Below are positions 35,335 through 47,300 of a stretch of 64,000 nucleotides of DNA, one piece after another. Positions within the stretch are counted from its first letter, which is position 1; each line of letters opens with the position of its first letter. The stretch spans positions 1,895,095 through 1,959,094 of the forward strand of contig NW_017804120.1 of assembly GCF_001625305.1 (NCBI RefSeq). Reading direction: 5' to 3'. The DNA is from Branchiostoma belcheri (lineage: Eukaryota > Chordata > Leptocardii > Amphioxiformes > Branchiostomatidae). The position numbers and the translations under genes were made by a program. The notes under the pieces were generated by a model. It saw nothing but the letters and a program-made list of their open reading frames with translations, did no database searches and was not told the DNA's origin.

Positions 35335-35535
35335 TATCATGATAGTAATCATACCAGTAGTACTATGCTGAACTTTTACACAATATCGTCTTCATCAGGA
35401 TAATTAATGACTAATTCTGTTATCTTTTTGTTTAAAGTTACTTTTGGTCCAACACCACAAAAAGGAAAAAAAAAGTTGTGTTGGACCAAAAGTTTTAACT
35501 TTAAACATGTAACTACCAACACAGATGAACTTTCA
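35335..35535. mobile_element. PLE tail fold-back just upstream of the TRPV start
   Basis: TTTAAAGTTACTTTTGGTCC and its inverse GGACCAAAAGTTTTAACTTT face each other around 35,460, and the right arm runs into AACACAGATGAACTTTCAT. It begins about 40 bp upstream of the TRPV start codon, so it may lie in the 5' UTR or promoter. Confidence 0.5.
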
Positions 35536-35599
35536 TTATTGCTGTAATTTTTTTGTTTTGTTTAGGGAAACTAAATGTTGGCGTATTTCGAAACAAAAT

Positions 35600-35725
35600 A
35601 CTGCACGGTATTCTGTATCACCCTCGGTCCCGGCCCTCCCGCGGGTTGGATCTGATCCCTCCGGCCCTCGGCCGGGCTGGTACCTCGGGTGTTACGGAAT
35701 ACAACGTGTTGTAAGCTATATGATT
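35600..35725. repeat. GC-rich dispersed repeat, second copy
   Basis: CGGGCTGGTACCTCGGGTG and TACGGAATACAACGTGTTG match the fragment at the left window edge. The preceding bases are GC-rich with CCGGCCC runs. Class unknown. Confidence 0.5.
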
Positions 35726-35782
35726 GTACAACATAAGAACAAAGCAAATAGATATTACTTGATACAAGGACGCGTTTATTAA

Positions 35783-36220
35783 ATGGCATTTAACTTTCTC
35801 AAAAAGTATCAACCCCAGTTATTACACTGCAAATTTTATAATACTGAAAGGACCAAAATGTTGTTATCCATATCTTGCCTTCATCTTGAAAACATACTTC
35901 CTTCCGACCCACTCAACGTAAACGACGCCATATTATGTACTTTACTTCTTACAGGTAGCCCCTCCCTCCCATACCCTACCAACTGCCGTATCTTTGATAT
36001 TGTGTTCCATCACTCTGGAAGATTTGATTAATCTCATTAATGCTATGCTATAGGTATTGGTGCGCCAGCCACTTTATGTTTATGTTATACTTTATGTCAT
36101 CTTAATGTTTACATTTGTATTATGTTTTATGAGCAGCGGATTTACATAAGCACAACAAGTGCTTCCTATCCAATGCTCAAAAATCCATGTGAATAAAATA
36201 AATAAAAAAATCAACCCCAG
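35783..36220 (+). repeat. Non-LTR retrotransposon 3' fragment
   Basis: A frame ending at 36,031 (NCRIFDIVFHHSGRFD) is followed by 190 bp of AT-rich sequence and AATAAAATAAATAAA at 36,191-36,210, as at the end of a degenerate ORF2 plus 3' UTR. No reverse transcriptase motif remains, so this is tentative. Confidence 0.4.
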
Positions 36221-38320
36221 TATGTACGGTACTGTTAGGCCCTCCCACACATTTGAGTCGTGTAGTTACATGTAAATATTTGCCCACCCTGTCCCGGTGT
36301 ACAGAACTTCTTATGTTGCTGGGCACATAACGTCATATATCACACGCTTATATGTACGCCGCCCTTTGTGATTGTTTGCTGCTAAATGAAAATTATGTAA
36401 ATTCTAATTTTCTTCCTAAAATCGAAGAATATCCAAGTCAAAGCTTTCTATGATGTTACTTAGTATTACCTACACAAAAGTAGGCATTACGTATTATTTT
36501 TTTGACCTGCATCGTACTAGCACTGGGCATATACATGTAGATAGTTATTTCTTGTAGATAATTATGTCCTACAATAGCTCAACAAAATAGTTTAAACAGT
36601 ATTCTCAGAATCATCTTAACACATGAACAGGCCAATATATGATTTTGTTATTAGTTTTTTCGCAAACAGATCGAGCAAAAAATTGGGAACATACTCACCC
36701 TTTTGGTTGACAGAATATATAGTCACTGGTCACAGGTTTACGCTCAAATTGACAGTTACGCCTTCCAAAAACTGCGCCGAACACTTCAAAATAGCTGAAG
36801 GACCAGGAATAGCGTAGTAACTATTAGTAACTAAAGGGCTAGGGCTAGCATAACCCTGTACTATAACTATACTAGAAATCGTCCATTCCACTTGGTGCTT
36901 TTCTCAGGTATGTAACGTCAAAACAAGTGTTGAATAAAGGCGGACCCAAACCTTTGCCCCCGTTGATAAAGGGTTATTAATATCAATCAATGCGATCAGT
37001 ACTTCAGATAGGGCGGCCTTGTTGAGTACATAGTGTAAATTTTAACGTGAATGTCAATAGCTCCGTAGAGATGCCCTATAAAAAATGTGTTGTCTGTGTG
37101 TGTGGGGGGGGTAATGCATGATGTACAATGTACGTAAACTAGAGTTCCAGGATTTCATACCTTCACCACATCATGCTAAGCGTTATGACTGAGGTAATAT
37201 AAAGGCTATGCGGCTTCTCGAGTTTTTAGTATGCTGTACAAAAACACACAGAAGGCACCAAAATAATGACTTTGGATCTTGATAAAGATAATATTAAACC
37301 AGGCTGCCAAGATATTTCAAGTGGCAAAAGCACTTGAACTCGAAATATTGTAAATCATTTTATATTTGCATTTGCAGTAGCAAAATTTTGCAGTTGGAGA
37401 AAAATGGACATGTTCACAGAACTATAAGTTTGCAGTAGCAGCAGGTGCAGAAGGGAGAAAGTTGGCAAATTATTTATTCCTGGTAATGTTAAATTTGGGA
37501 CAGAAGTGACCACAAAAACCAAGAATATAAAAGTATTGCGAATATAAAGTGATTTACTATACAGTGCTTTGTGTTCCAATTCCATATCCTATACTGTATT
37601 GTCAGACAGAAACGTCGACAGAAACAGCTTTTTGTAAAAGCACTTCTGTATCTGTATCAGTATAGCCAGTATAACTGCCCTTCGGCATAACACACCAGCT
37701 TCTGTATCTGTATAGCCAGTATAACCGCCCTTCGGCGTAACACACCAGCTATAGGCTAGACTATTTTTTAAATCTATTCAGTTGCTTGCCAATGGGTAAT
37801 AATTTCCCTGTACACTGGGTAAATACATGTAAACACACATAGTTTTGATTCCAAGCTTTACCTACGTCACATATATTTGTAGTAAACTCTCACATAAAAA
37901 ACGGACAAACACACAATATGCAGCAGTTGGTGGTACGTTTAATGTCGATGGTCAGCAACAAACATCAGAAAGTGTTGGCCAAGTACAAGAAGGAAACAGA
38001 AGGTCTATACGGTCATGTATTAGATCAGTATACCAGAGGAACTTGTGCCATTATTTATGTATCACATATTTGTTGAAAAACTGTAGCTGCGATAGTCATT
38101 TTACTAATGGCACTGTCAGCGAAACTAGTCCATTTTTGTTGCTGTTGACATTTTTGTTGGTGTTTTCTTGTAATTTTCACATTCATATTCCATAGTCTTC
38201 CAAATGACCTGTTTATATTTCATGAGAAAAAAAAACATATATGGCCATTTGAAGGACTGAAATTTGGAAATAGAAGGAAAATTAATTGGGCCAAAAAAAC
38301 TAAAGGCTCTCAGTTGTTTT
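36221..38320. other. Spacer between TRPV and EEF1D, no gene seen
   Basis: It contains a two-copy tandem repeat at 37,640-37,745 (GCCAGTATAACYGCCCTTCGG, ~52-bp period). Otherwise there are only short frames without domain character. Confidence 0.4.
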
Positions 38321-38325
38321 CTTCC

Positions 38326-38331
38326 TTTATT
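38326..38331 (-). terminator. Polyadenylation signal of EEF1D
   Basis: AATAAA on -, 64 bp downstream of the EEF1D stop codon, in a short A/C-rich 3' UTR. Confidence 0.6.
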
Positions 38332-38394
38332 GTTTAGAGCGGTTGTTGTTGTTTTCTTTGGAGATGGTTTGTTGTCGTGTGCGGGGGGTCCTGT

Positions 38395-41300
38395 TTACAG
38401 CTTGTTGAATGCAGCGATGTCGACACTTTGGACCTGTAAATAAAACAACAACAAGGAAAAATTTAACAAACAGCAAGATTAAGTAAACAGTCCACGATGA
38501 GTACAAATTTTGGACAGTTGTACATATGATTTGCAAAATTCAACTGTCTTGTTATATATATATACCAGAAAGGCTTTCTAATACTATTTATTATTATTAT
38601 TATTATCATCATTAAATTATTATTAGATCCTTGTCCCAGTTTGTTTAATTCTGTTACAGCCAGTTATAAAATCACATGATATCGAAATGTGATAGGGTCC
38701 TTCGTGGCTCTTAGGTTGTCCTATACAGCATACGAGCCTGCACGAAAACACTCTTTCTGTTGTATTCTTGGTCAACGTGGCGTAAGTATGTTGTCCGTTG
38801 TATGAAGCATTTTTCTCTACACAACATTTCAAAACTACAAACCAGGTATCATCCTTAAATATGCAAATATGACCTCTGTTTTCACGTTTGACTCTTGAAT
38901 TTGAAGTAAAACTTACATAGTCTTCAAACTCTGTGATCTTCTCCTCCAGGAAGTCTGTTCCAACTTTGTCGTCTTCTACAACACAGCTGATCTGAAGCTT
39001 CTTAATGCCATAGGCCAGGGGAACCAGTTTGGCTGATAGGAAGAAAAAAAAGAAGTCAATGACATACATACATTGATTTCATCGGAAAAACTTTCATTCG
39101 TTCCAACACGAAGAATTGTTCTCACCTAGAGCTTTTGACCAGTCACTCTGGTCTTCTTTAGTAGACTGACCCAGTGAGACTTGTCACGTGGCTTCTTTGA
39201 AGTGTGACGTCAACACTGGGTCACACTTCAGAGAAGCAATTGGAACTTAAGAATGCTACTATCATCTTAAGACATGGAGAGATGCCTGCTACTTACATTG
39301 TCCCCATACGAGCCCGTCTGTTGCTATTGACCGAACACTCTTCTCCACCTCAGACATGTCTGTGGGAAACGCAAGACCATTAAAAAATTATCATGAAAGT
39401 TCATCTGTGTTGGTGGTAACCATGATAGTAAAACGTTAAACTTTATTCCAACACACAGTTTACAGAGATCAAATTTTCAGCGACCACTGTCGCCTTCATC
39501 AGGATAATTAATGACCAATCACTTCACAACGTGATCTCGCAGATCTGAGAGTTACGGTTTACGGTACTCTCGCGAGATGTGAAGTGATTGGTCATTAATT
39601 ATCCTGATGAAGGCGACAATGGTCGCTGAAAATTTGATCTCTTTAAATCGTGTGTTGGAATAAAGTTTTTCAAGTAAAAAATTACTTTGATAATTATGTT
39701 TTAATCCCAGGTATCAAACATATAGGTCTGAACTTATATTGTTATGTTCTGGGCTATGTAAGAAAAAAATACAACAACAACAATAACAAAAAAGACAGTG
39801 TCACATTCTAAACTGTTAATAATGAAACAAATATTCTAAAGAACCCACCTGTTTCATCGTCCCACTATGATGTTGTCAGGTACAGTGAAGATGGAAAAGA
39901 GTAAAAAAGAAATTGTTAACATCAGATACTTGTACTTGAACATTGTTTTTGTACTTAAAAAAAAAACAACAACAGTACTGTTACATTGTACATTAGTGTT
40001 GAAATACAGAACAACATTTGGGGGGCTTCGAGATTTGCTGCTTCTCATAAACTTGCAGCAATCGGTGTATATTTAAGTATACAGACAGAGGTGTGTACAA
40101 ATCTTAATATGAATAAGTTGTTACATCACAGTATATGTAAAGTAACAAGAACTAACCGGTTTGACATCAAGAACAATCATGGACTTCGCTATGAGAGCTG
40201 GCTCTGAAAAACAACAGGAAATTATGTCAGTACACAAACAAACAAACAAACAAAAAACATAAGTATTCCCGAGTTACATGTATCTGGGGAACAACAAAAA
40301 ACGCAAACACAAAAGGTCAGCTCCAGTCACGTAAGAACCCCCCACGAAGCCCATTTCTGACCATCACAATGCCCATCAGTAAGACAACCTGCCTGCCAAA
40401 AATCGTGAACCACGGACCATGCCTTCACACTTTATCGTGCATAATCTGCCAAACAGTGCCAAAACGATTTCATAGCCTTCTTTAGAAGGCAATAACCTCA
40501 TCAGGTTGGTGAATGATTAAATCATTAAGTTTTTTCAAAACCATTTGTTTAACAAGAGTTGATGTTTTGATGACCGCCTGTCATCGTCATTAGGGCATTT
40601 ATTATTTTATGGCTTATGCTGATCCAAGAGACTTACTTTTAGACTTCTTCTCCTGGTAGGCCTTGAGTCTTTCTTGTTTAAGTTTCTCTGCTGCTGCATC
40701 TGCCTCCTGAAGGAAGATACAAAGATAGTCATTGAAGCAAATAAAACATGATGTATCCTCAAATAAACATCGGATTCAGATAATAATAATGGTTTTTATT
40801 GTCCATAATAATGGTTTTTATTGTCCAAACAGTACCCGTGCAGTCGCAGCCTTTAACGGCTGAATTGATGCAGGGTATCACATAATAATCAATACAAATC
40901 ACAACAAACAAGTAATACACATATAATACATATATTATATTTGTCGCAAGGGTCTGTGCAGCTGCCATTCGGCGCCACAAGGTGACCTCAATACGACTTT
41001 CCTCAACCAAAGTTAGGTACCCATTCACACCTGGGTGGAGTGGGGAAAGTCGTGTAAAGTGCCTTTCCCAAGGGCACAACGTCGGGGTGCATGTCCAGAC
41101 ATGTCCCGGGTACGACTCGGGTTCGAACCCGGGTCTCCCGGTTCACAGTCGAATGATCTACCACTACGCCACCCAACGCCACAGATTAATACATGTATGA
41201 TGTAGAACATAAACCAACAAGAGATACAGACATTCACTAGTATTCACACAAGATTTTGGGTTTACGTTCGGAAGTAAATTATTCTGACAAACCTAACAGT

Positions 41301-44300
41301 GGTCACTGAAAATTTGATCCTTGTGTACACTTTGTGTTAGAATAAATATTAGCATCATACTATGTTATTAACTACCAGCCAGTATTCTAGCCAGCATCGG
41401 TCTTTTCGTCATTTGATGGAAATTTGCCACTGATGACAGACGAAAATTTTGCCTTATGCATATGCATGATCTTTGATGGACAAAAAACATTGCGAAGATT
41501 TATACACAGAACTTTCATCAAACTAAGCTTGGATTAACAGCAAAATTTGCCGACAAAATGCAGGAAACAGCATATCAGAGGGTCTAGATTTTAAAATTGT
41601 CCCCAAGAAACTCCAAGGATTGTGGCATAGCTTGACATTATGTTACGTCAAACAAAATTGAAATGACAGAAAAAAATTCAGGTATAGCTAGAACACAGAT
41701 GAACTTTCATAACAATCTCCTCACATCATCACTGCCAAATAATGTTGCATCAAACAAAATTGAGATAGCAAAAAAAATTCAGGATAGCTAGAACACTGCT
41801 ACCAACACAGATGAACTTTCATGATAATTTTCTCACATCATCACTGCCAAACAGGTCAATGTCATCATCATCATCATCATCATCCTCATCCTCCTCCTCC
41901 TTCTGGACTGGTTTGGCAGGTGAGTTGGTCGGAGCGGCACCGCCCCTCTCCAGTGAGACCACCCGGGACTCCAGTTTTAACACAAGTGCCTTCAGATCAT
42001 TCGTTACTGTGTTCAAGTGGAGCAAACAATGGAAAACGTTATATTAGTTGTGGAAGTCAGCATTCAATGTTTAGGCTACATCAATTTAATTTGTTGTTTC
42101 TCAGATTTTTTTCAGAAAAAATATGAAGCGACAGGGCGAATTAAAAAAAAAAACAGGCCAAGGCACCCCATGATAATCGGAAATTTTACAATATGAGCAA
42201 TGAAGTGAACATACCAGGCTGGTTTATAATTAAAACAATTATAGATTTTGAACTTTTAATGAAACAAAATTGCACTGTTACATTGAAAAACTTGAACAAC
42301 TAGGAAGAAAGGGACTTTCTTCAACTGTTGGGGCCAAAATATGTCTTTCATTGAGCATTTTGCATTTAATTTTTTTAGAACCAAAAAATTTTTTAAAATT
42401 TTTTTTGCAAATCAGAAAAAAATGGACAGGGCGAATCCGAGAAACAACAATTTAAATTGGTGTGGCCTTATCTGTATAAACAAAAAGTAACAAAATTGAG
42501 AAATGACAAAAACAAATGGACATGAACCATGTACCAGTCAGATCTCATTCTAACGTGTGTAATTTTGTACCATGTATGTGTAAAAAATATGTGATTGTAT
42601 AATTATAGATTTATTAGGACTTTGAATCAACTTGATTTTTTATATAGATTTTGTCTTACCTCATATCTCATGACCTCAATGAAAATTTGATTTGAGCTTT
42701 TCATGAATTGAGAATGGTTCAAACAAACAAACAAACAAATATAAAAAACAAACAAACGAAAAAACAAACAAACAAACAAGCAGATCAAGAGGTAACAGTG
42801 ATAGAAGACTTTTACTTTTCCTTAGATCCTTGTTTTCCTGTTCCAGAGTTGAGAGTCGGGCGAAAACCTCGGTACCTCCCACACTGGTGCCCACCTGGAG
42901 TCCCTCACCCTGGAGGTAAAGAACACGACATGCAACTTAAGAAAAAAAACCCAAGACATCTACAGAACTCTTCTGAGTCTTCAGCATTGCAAGGCTGTAC
43001 ATAATATTATGAATCTGAAAACATATCACTATATTTTATCAAAAATAATATGGTAGTATGTTCTCATGATGTTGAAATTGTGCTAATCACACTTGTAAAG
43101 AAGCTCATCTGAACTACTGACTGTAAAAGAAAATAAAGATCATACAAGATATATTATCTGTAATTTCTAACTAAAAAAAAATATACATTTGCAGTGTCCT
43201 AACATACATTTGTAGGACTATGTATACTAGTATGCAAAACTATAGTTATGTTACCCCTACCTTCTATAACTACATGTATGTAGAAAATAACAAAAAATAA
43301 TTTCAATATATGACTTCTACGTTCTAGACAAATTCATGATTGTGACTCTAAACAGACATACATGTACATGTAAATTTTGAAGACGGCATCTATATCTCTA
43401 GTGCCAACTGACAACTGTACAATACTGGTACATATAATACTAGTGGTATATACTGAATACATGTACTAGTAATAGTAGATAGCTATTGTACTTGGAGTAG
43501 TAAATTAGTCATGATCAGAGACAAGGTATAAACATTATACCAACATGCAGATTTTTGCTCTAATGCTGAAGTAGAGAAGCACATGCAGCAACAGTGAAAC
43601 TACCAGGCTCTACCCACATCATCTAACTCCTTTTACCCAGAATAGGTGCAAGACGCTATCCACGAGTGGATACTGTCTTTGTTGGTCGGTTGGTTAGTTA
43701 TAGCCTCTAACAAGCTTTGGAAAGTGGCCAGAAAGATTAGGCCACACCAGCAATTTAAATTTTTGGTTCTCGGATTCACCTCTTCATTTTTTTTCCGATT
43801 TGCAAAAAAAAAAAAAAAGATTCTGGTTCTGAATCAACTCAAAAATGCTCATATTTTGCCCCAAACAGTTGAGGAAAGTCCTTTTCTTCTACTTGTTACA
43901 GTTTTTCCATCTATCAATGCATTGGTTTGATTAAAAGTCCAAAATTCATGCATTGTTTGAATATTAACCCAGCCTTTTGTGTTGACTTCATGGCTCGTAT
44001 GGTAGCATTTGGGGCCATAATAGGATACCTAGACCTGTTTTTTTTCGCCGTTGCTTCATATATTTTTCCGAATAAATCAGAGAACCAATAAATTAAATTG
44101 GTGAGGCCTTACAAATAGTCAGATAACATGCCAGAGGTTCACGGTAAGAGAACAGTTTGCCGCTGCTACTAGTAGATAGCAATTAGTGAAAGAACGTAGC
44201 GACATCTTACAGGCCTCGGGAGCGGCAAACTGTTCTTAACGCGGACCAACTCCCCTGGCATGTTATCTGTCTATTTGGCCAATTTCCATAGCCTGGGTAT

Positions 44301-47300
44301 CGTCAGGATTTTGCTCCACTATGCTACAAAAAAAATCAATTTTTTTGAGCGGAGCGGAGCGAAATCTGGATGGTACCCAGGCCACAATTTCTACTCTTTC
44401 GAGCCACTTCACGAAGCCTGATAGATGCTAGGTTGGTTACAACTCTGTTATTCCAAAAGATCACCAGGCCACATCAATTTAATTTGTTGTTTCTCAAATT
44501 TCCCAATTTTTTTCTGATTTACAAAAAAAATATACTAAAGATTTAAGGTTCTGAATCAACTCCAAAATGCTCAATGTAAGACATATTTTGGCCCCAACAG
44601 TTGAAGAAAGTCCTTTTCTTCCTAGTAGTTAAATTTTTTCAATGTAACAATGCAACTTTGGTTCATTAAAAGTTCAAAATCTAATTGTTGTAATTATAAA
44701 CCAGCCTGGTATGGTCACTTCTAAAATTTCCGGCTATCATACGGGTGCCTTGGACAGTTTTTTTTCGCCCTGTCGCGTCATATTTTTTCTGAAAAAATCT
44801 GAGAAACAACAAATTGAATTGTTGTGGCCTCAGCTTAAAAAATTGACAGTGTACTGAGCAAAAGGAGTTAGAAGGATACACTACACTACACAGCTAGCTA
44901 TGCTTTAGGCTCTACAGTGCGTTACTGAAGATTAGCATGGGTGGGTGGGGTGTGTTTGTACATTTGTACGTGCGAGGTGGTTAAGAGAGAAGGTGGTGTA
45001 CTACTCACAGGAAAACTGAGGGAGTTTTGAATGTTCTGGCGTGCCCGTGCAATCTCATTTAGAATGCTACTGGTGCCCTCCTAGAGGGGGAAACACAGCA
45101 AGGTCCATAAGTAGGGAGAATTCAATGATCATATTCCCAATATGGCCAAATATTCCAAGTATAGTTGCAACAGTGATTGGGTAAAAACAAAAAAAAAACG
45201 GAATTTTTAACTCTTACATTTGTAAAGTGAAGCTGCATTGATTTGAATTGATTGTGTCTATTTGTTGTGTACATAAAGCACTTCAATATTGACTTTTTGT
45301 GACAAATATTGTATAAATTCAGTATTTTCCTGTCTTGCATACTAGTAAAGTAAAAAAACAATATGGCCAAATAATGGGTATGCGTATGCTGTACATTTTC
45401 ATCAGTACAATGTATATTTTCTATATTATTTCATATTTCAAATCTCACTTTGAATTATGAGTAACTGAAATAGCATTGCAGGGAAATTTGGTAACCCTTG
45501 AGTTGGTAGCTGTCTCCCTTTTTAAAATCTTTGTGAAAATCTACTTTTTGGAAGCAAAATTTAAAAGCCAACTGCCAGAATTTTGTAACACCTTATATCC
45601 AGACTAACTACATGTAAGTCCACCAGAGCTCTGCATATTATGTCATTCTCAGAGAGGAGAGCACACAAAAATCATGCATTCACAATTCACAATGTACATG
45701 TCACAATATGCAGTACACACTCACATGCAGGGCAACACCAATGCATTGTCTTGGTTCCCATACATTTTAAGCCAAAATTCAGCATTTTAAAACCTGATAA
45801 TGTATTTTCACTGAAACTGTGTTCGTGCCATTTAATTACACTACCAAAAATGTTTTTTTCTTGTTTTTCTTGCACAAAGAAATGGTATCTTGTAGCAAGA
45901 AAATTATTCTTTGAACAAGAAATTTAAGTATCCCCGTAGCAAGAAAATTCAAGAAACTGTGGCAAGGAAACGATTCTGTCCACAAGAAAATATTTCTTGA
46001 ACTACGAGCTAACTGTTTTTTCACTGAAACTGTGATCGTGCCATTTAATTACACTACCAAAAATGCTTTTTTCTTGTTTTCCTTGTACAAAGAAATGGTA
46101 TCTTGTAAGTTGTAGCAAGAAAATTATTCTTTGAACAAGAAATTAAAGAATCCCCGTAGCAAGAAAATTCAAGAAACTGTGGCAAGAAAACGATTCTGTC
46201 CACAAGAAAATATTTCTTGAACTAAGAGCTAACTGTTCTTGAAGCAAGAAAACCATTCTGTACACAAGAAAAGATTTCTTGTAGCAGAAAAAAAATTACT
46301 GTAAACTTTCTATAGGTATAGACCTTTTCTTCTGACTCATTTGATGCCTGGTTTTCTGGATCAGCATGTTTGAAATCTGGGAACCAAGAAATAAAATTGA
46401 TGATGCTGGTTTGCAGCCATAGCATTTGCCACCCACAATGCAGACATCACAACACATGTACACAAGAGTATGTACATGCATGCATTCTCTTATAGTAAGC
46501 ATTACACACCACTATAGACAATGTATGGCAAATACATAATTACATTACGAAATGTAAGTAGTTATACCTGTAACGTTCATGTCAACATGGGCATAAATGT
46601 ACAGTTTTTGTAGTGAGTTTCCTACATGTAATTCTTAAATAAATGATGAAGTACTTAAGCTAAGTGTTACTTAAATACATGTAACATAAATATGGGGATT
46701 GAAGGGGTCAGGATCAATTCTTTTTTTCAACGAAGAAGCTAATAAACCCCTTTAACACTCCTTAGTACTTGTGCATTGGATTCCTATCTATAGTACTACT
46801 AGTGGCCAGTTAACGACCTTGCCAAAAAGGTCACAGTTAACAGGTGGTCACTAGTATAATACATGTATTTGGGGGTCAACAACTACCGTAATCTAGCTTT
46901 TATCTTGAAAGTTCATCTGTGTTGGTAGAAGTCATTATGCAGCAAGATTAAACTGTAATTTCCAACACAGTAGTTTACCATATACAGTGTCAAGGACAGA
47001 CTTCCAAGGGTCCGTGTAAGGAAACCTATATTGGAGAGACTGAAAGATCCCTCAAGGCTAGGTTCTTAGAACACAAACGACCTAGCTCGAATACTTGGAA
47101 GGTCTAACAACATATACATATAGAGTCGCCTGGTCATTCAGTGTCACTGAACAAAGTAAGAATCCTGGACTCAGAACCGGATTTCTTTGCACAAGGGATT
47201 AAAGAGGCCGTCTACATCAGGGCATTGCAACCATCCTTCAATAGAGACGGGGGGCGCCACAGACTTTCTGCAACCTACATGTATGATCCACTGCTCACGG

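Noticed and set aside
21176..41185. tRNA genes at the three box A/box B sites
   Set aside because: The acceptor stems do not pair and the same non-tRNA body follows each, so they are SINE heads.
42270..44881. Short frames inside the family B MITEs
   Set aside because: Same non-coding repeat in several copies, with frames broken differently in each.
46324..46376. Possible extra EEF1D exon ([17 protein letters not shown])
   Set aside because: It has an acceptor and a donor, but its 53-nt length would break the otherwise perfect phase-0 junctions on both sides.
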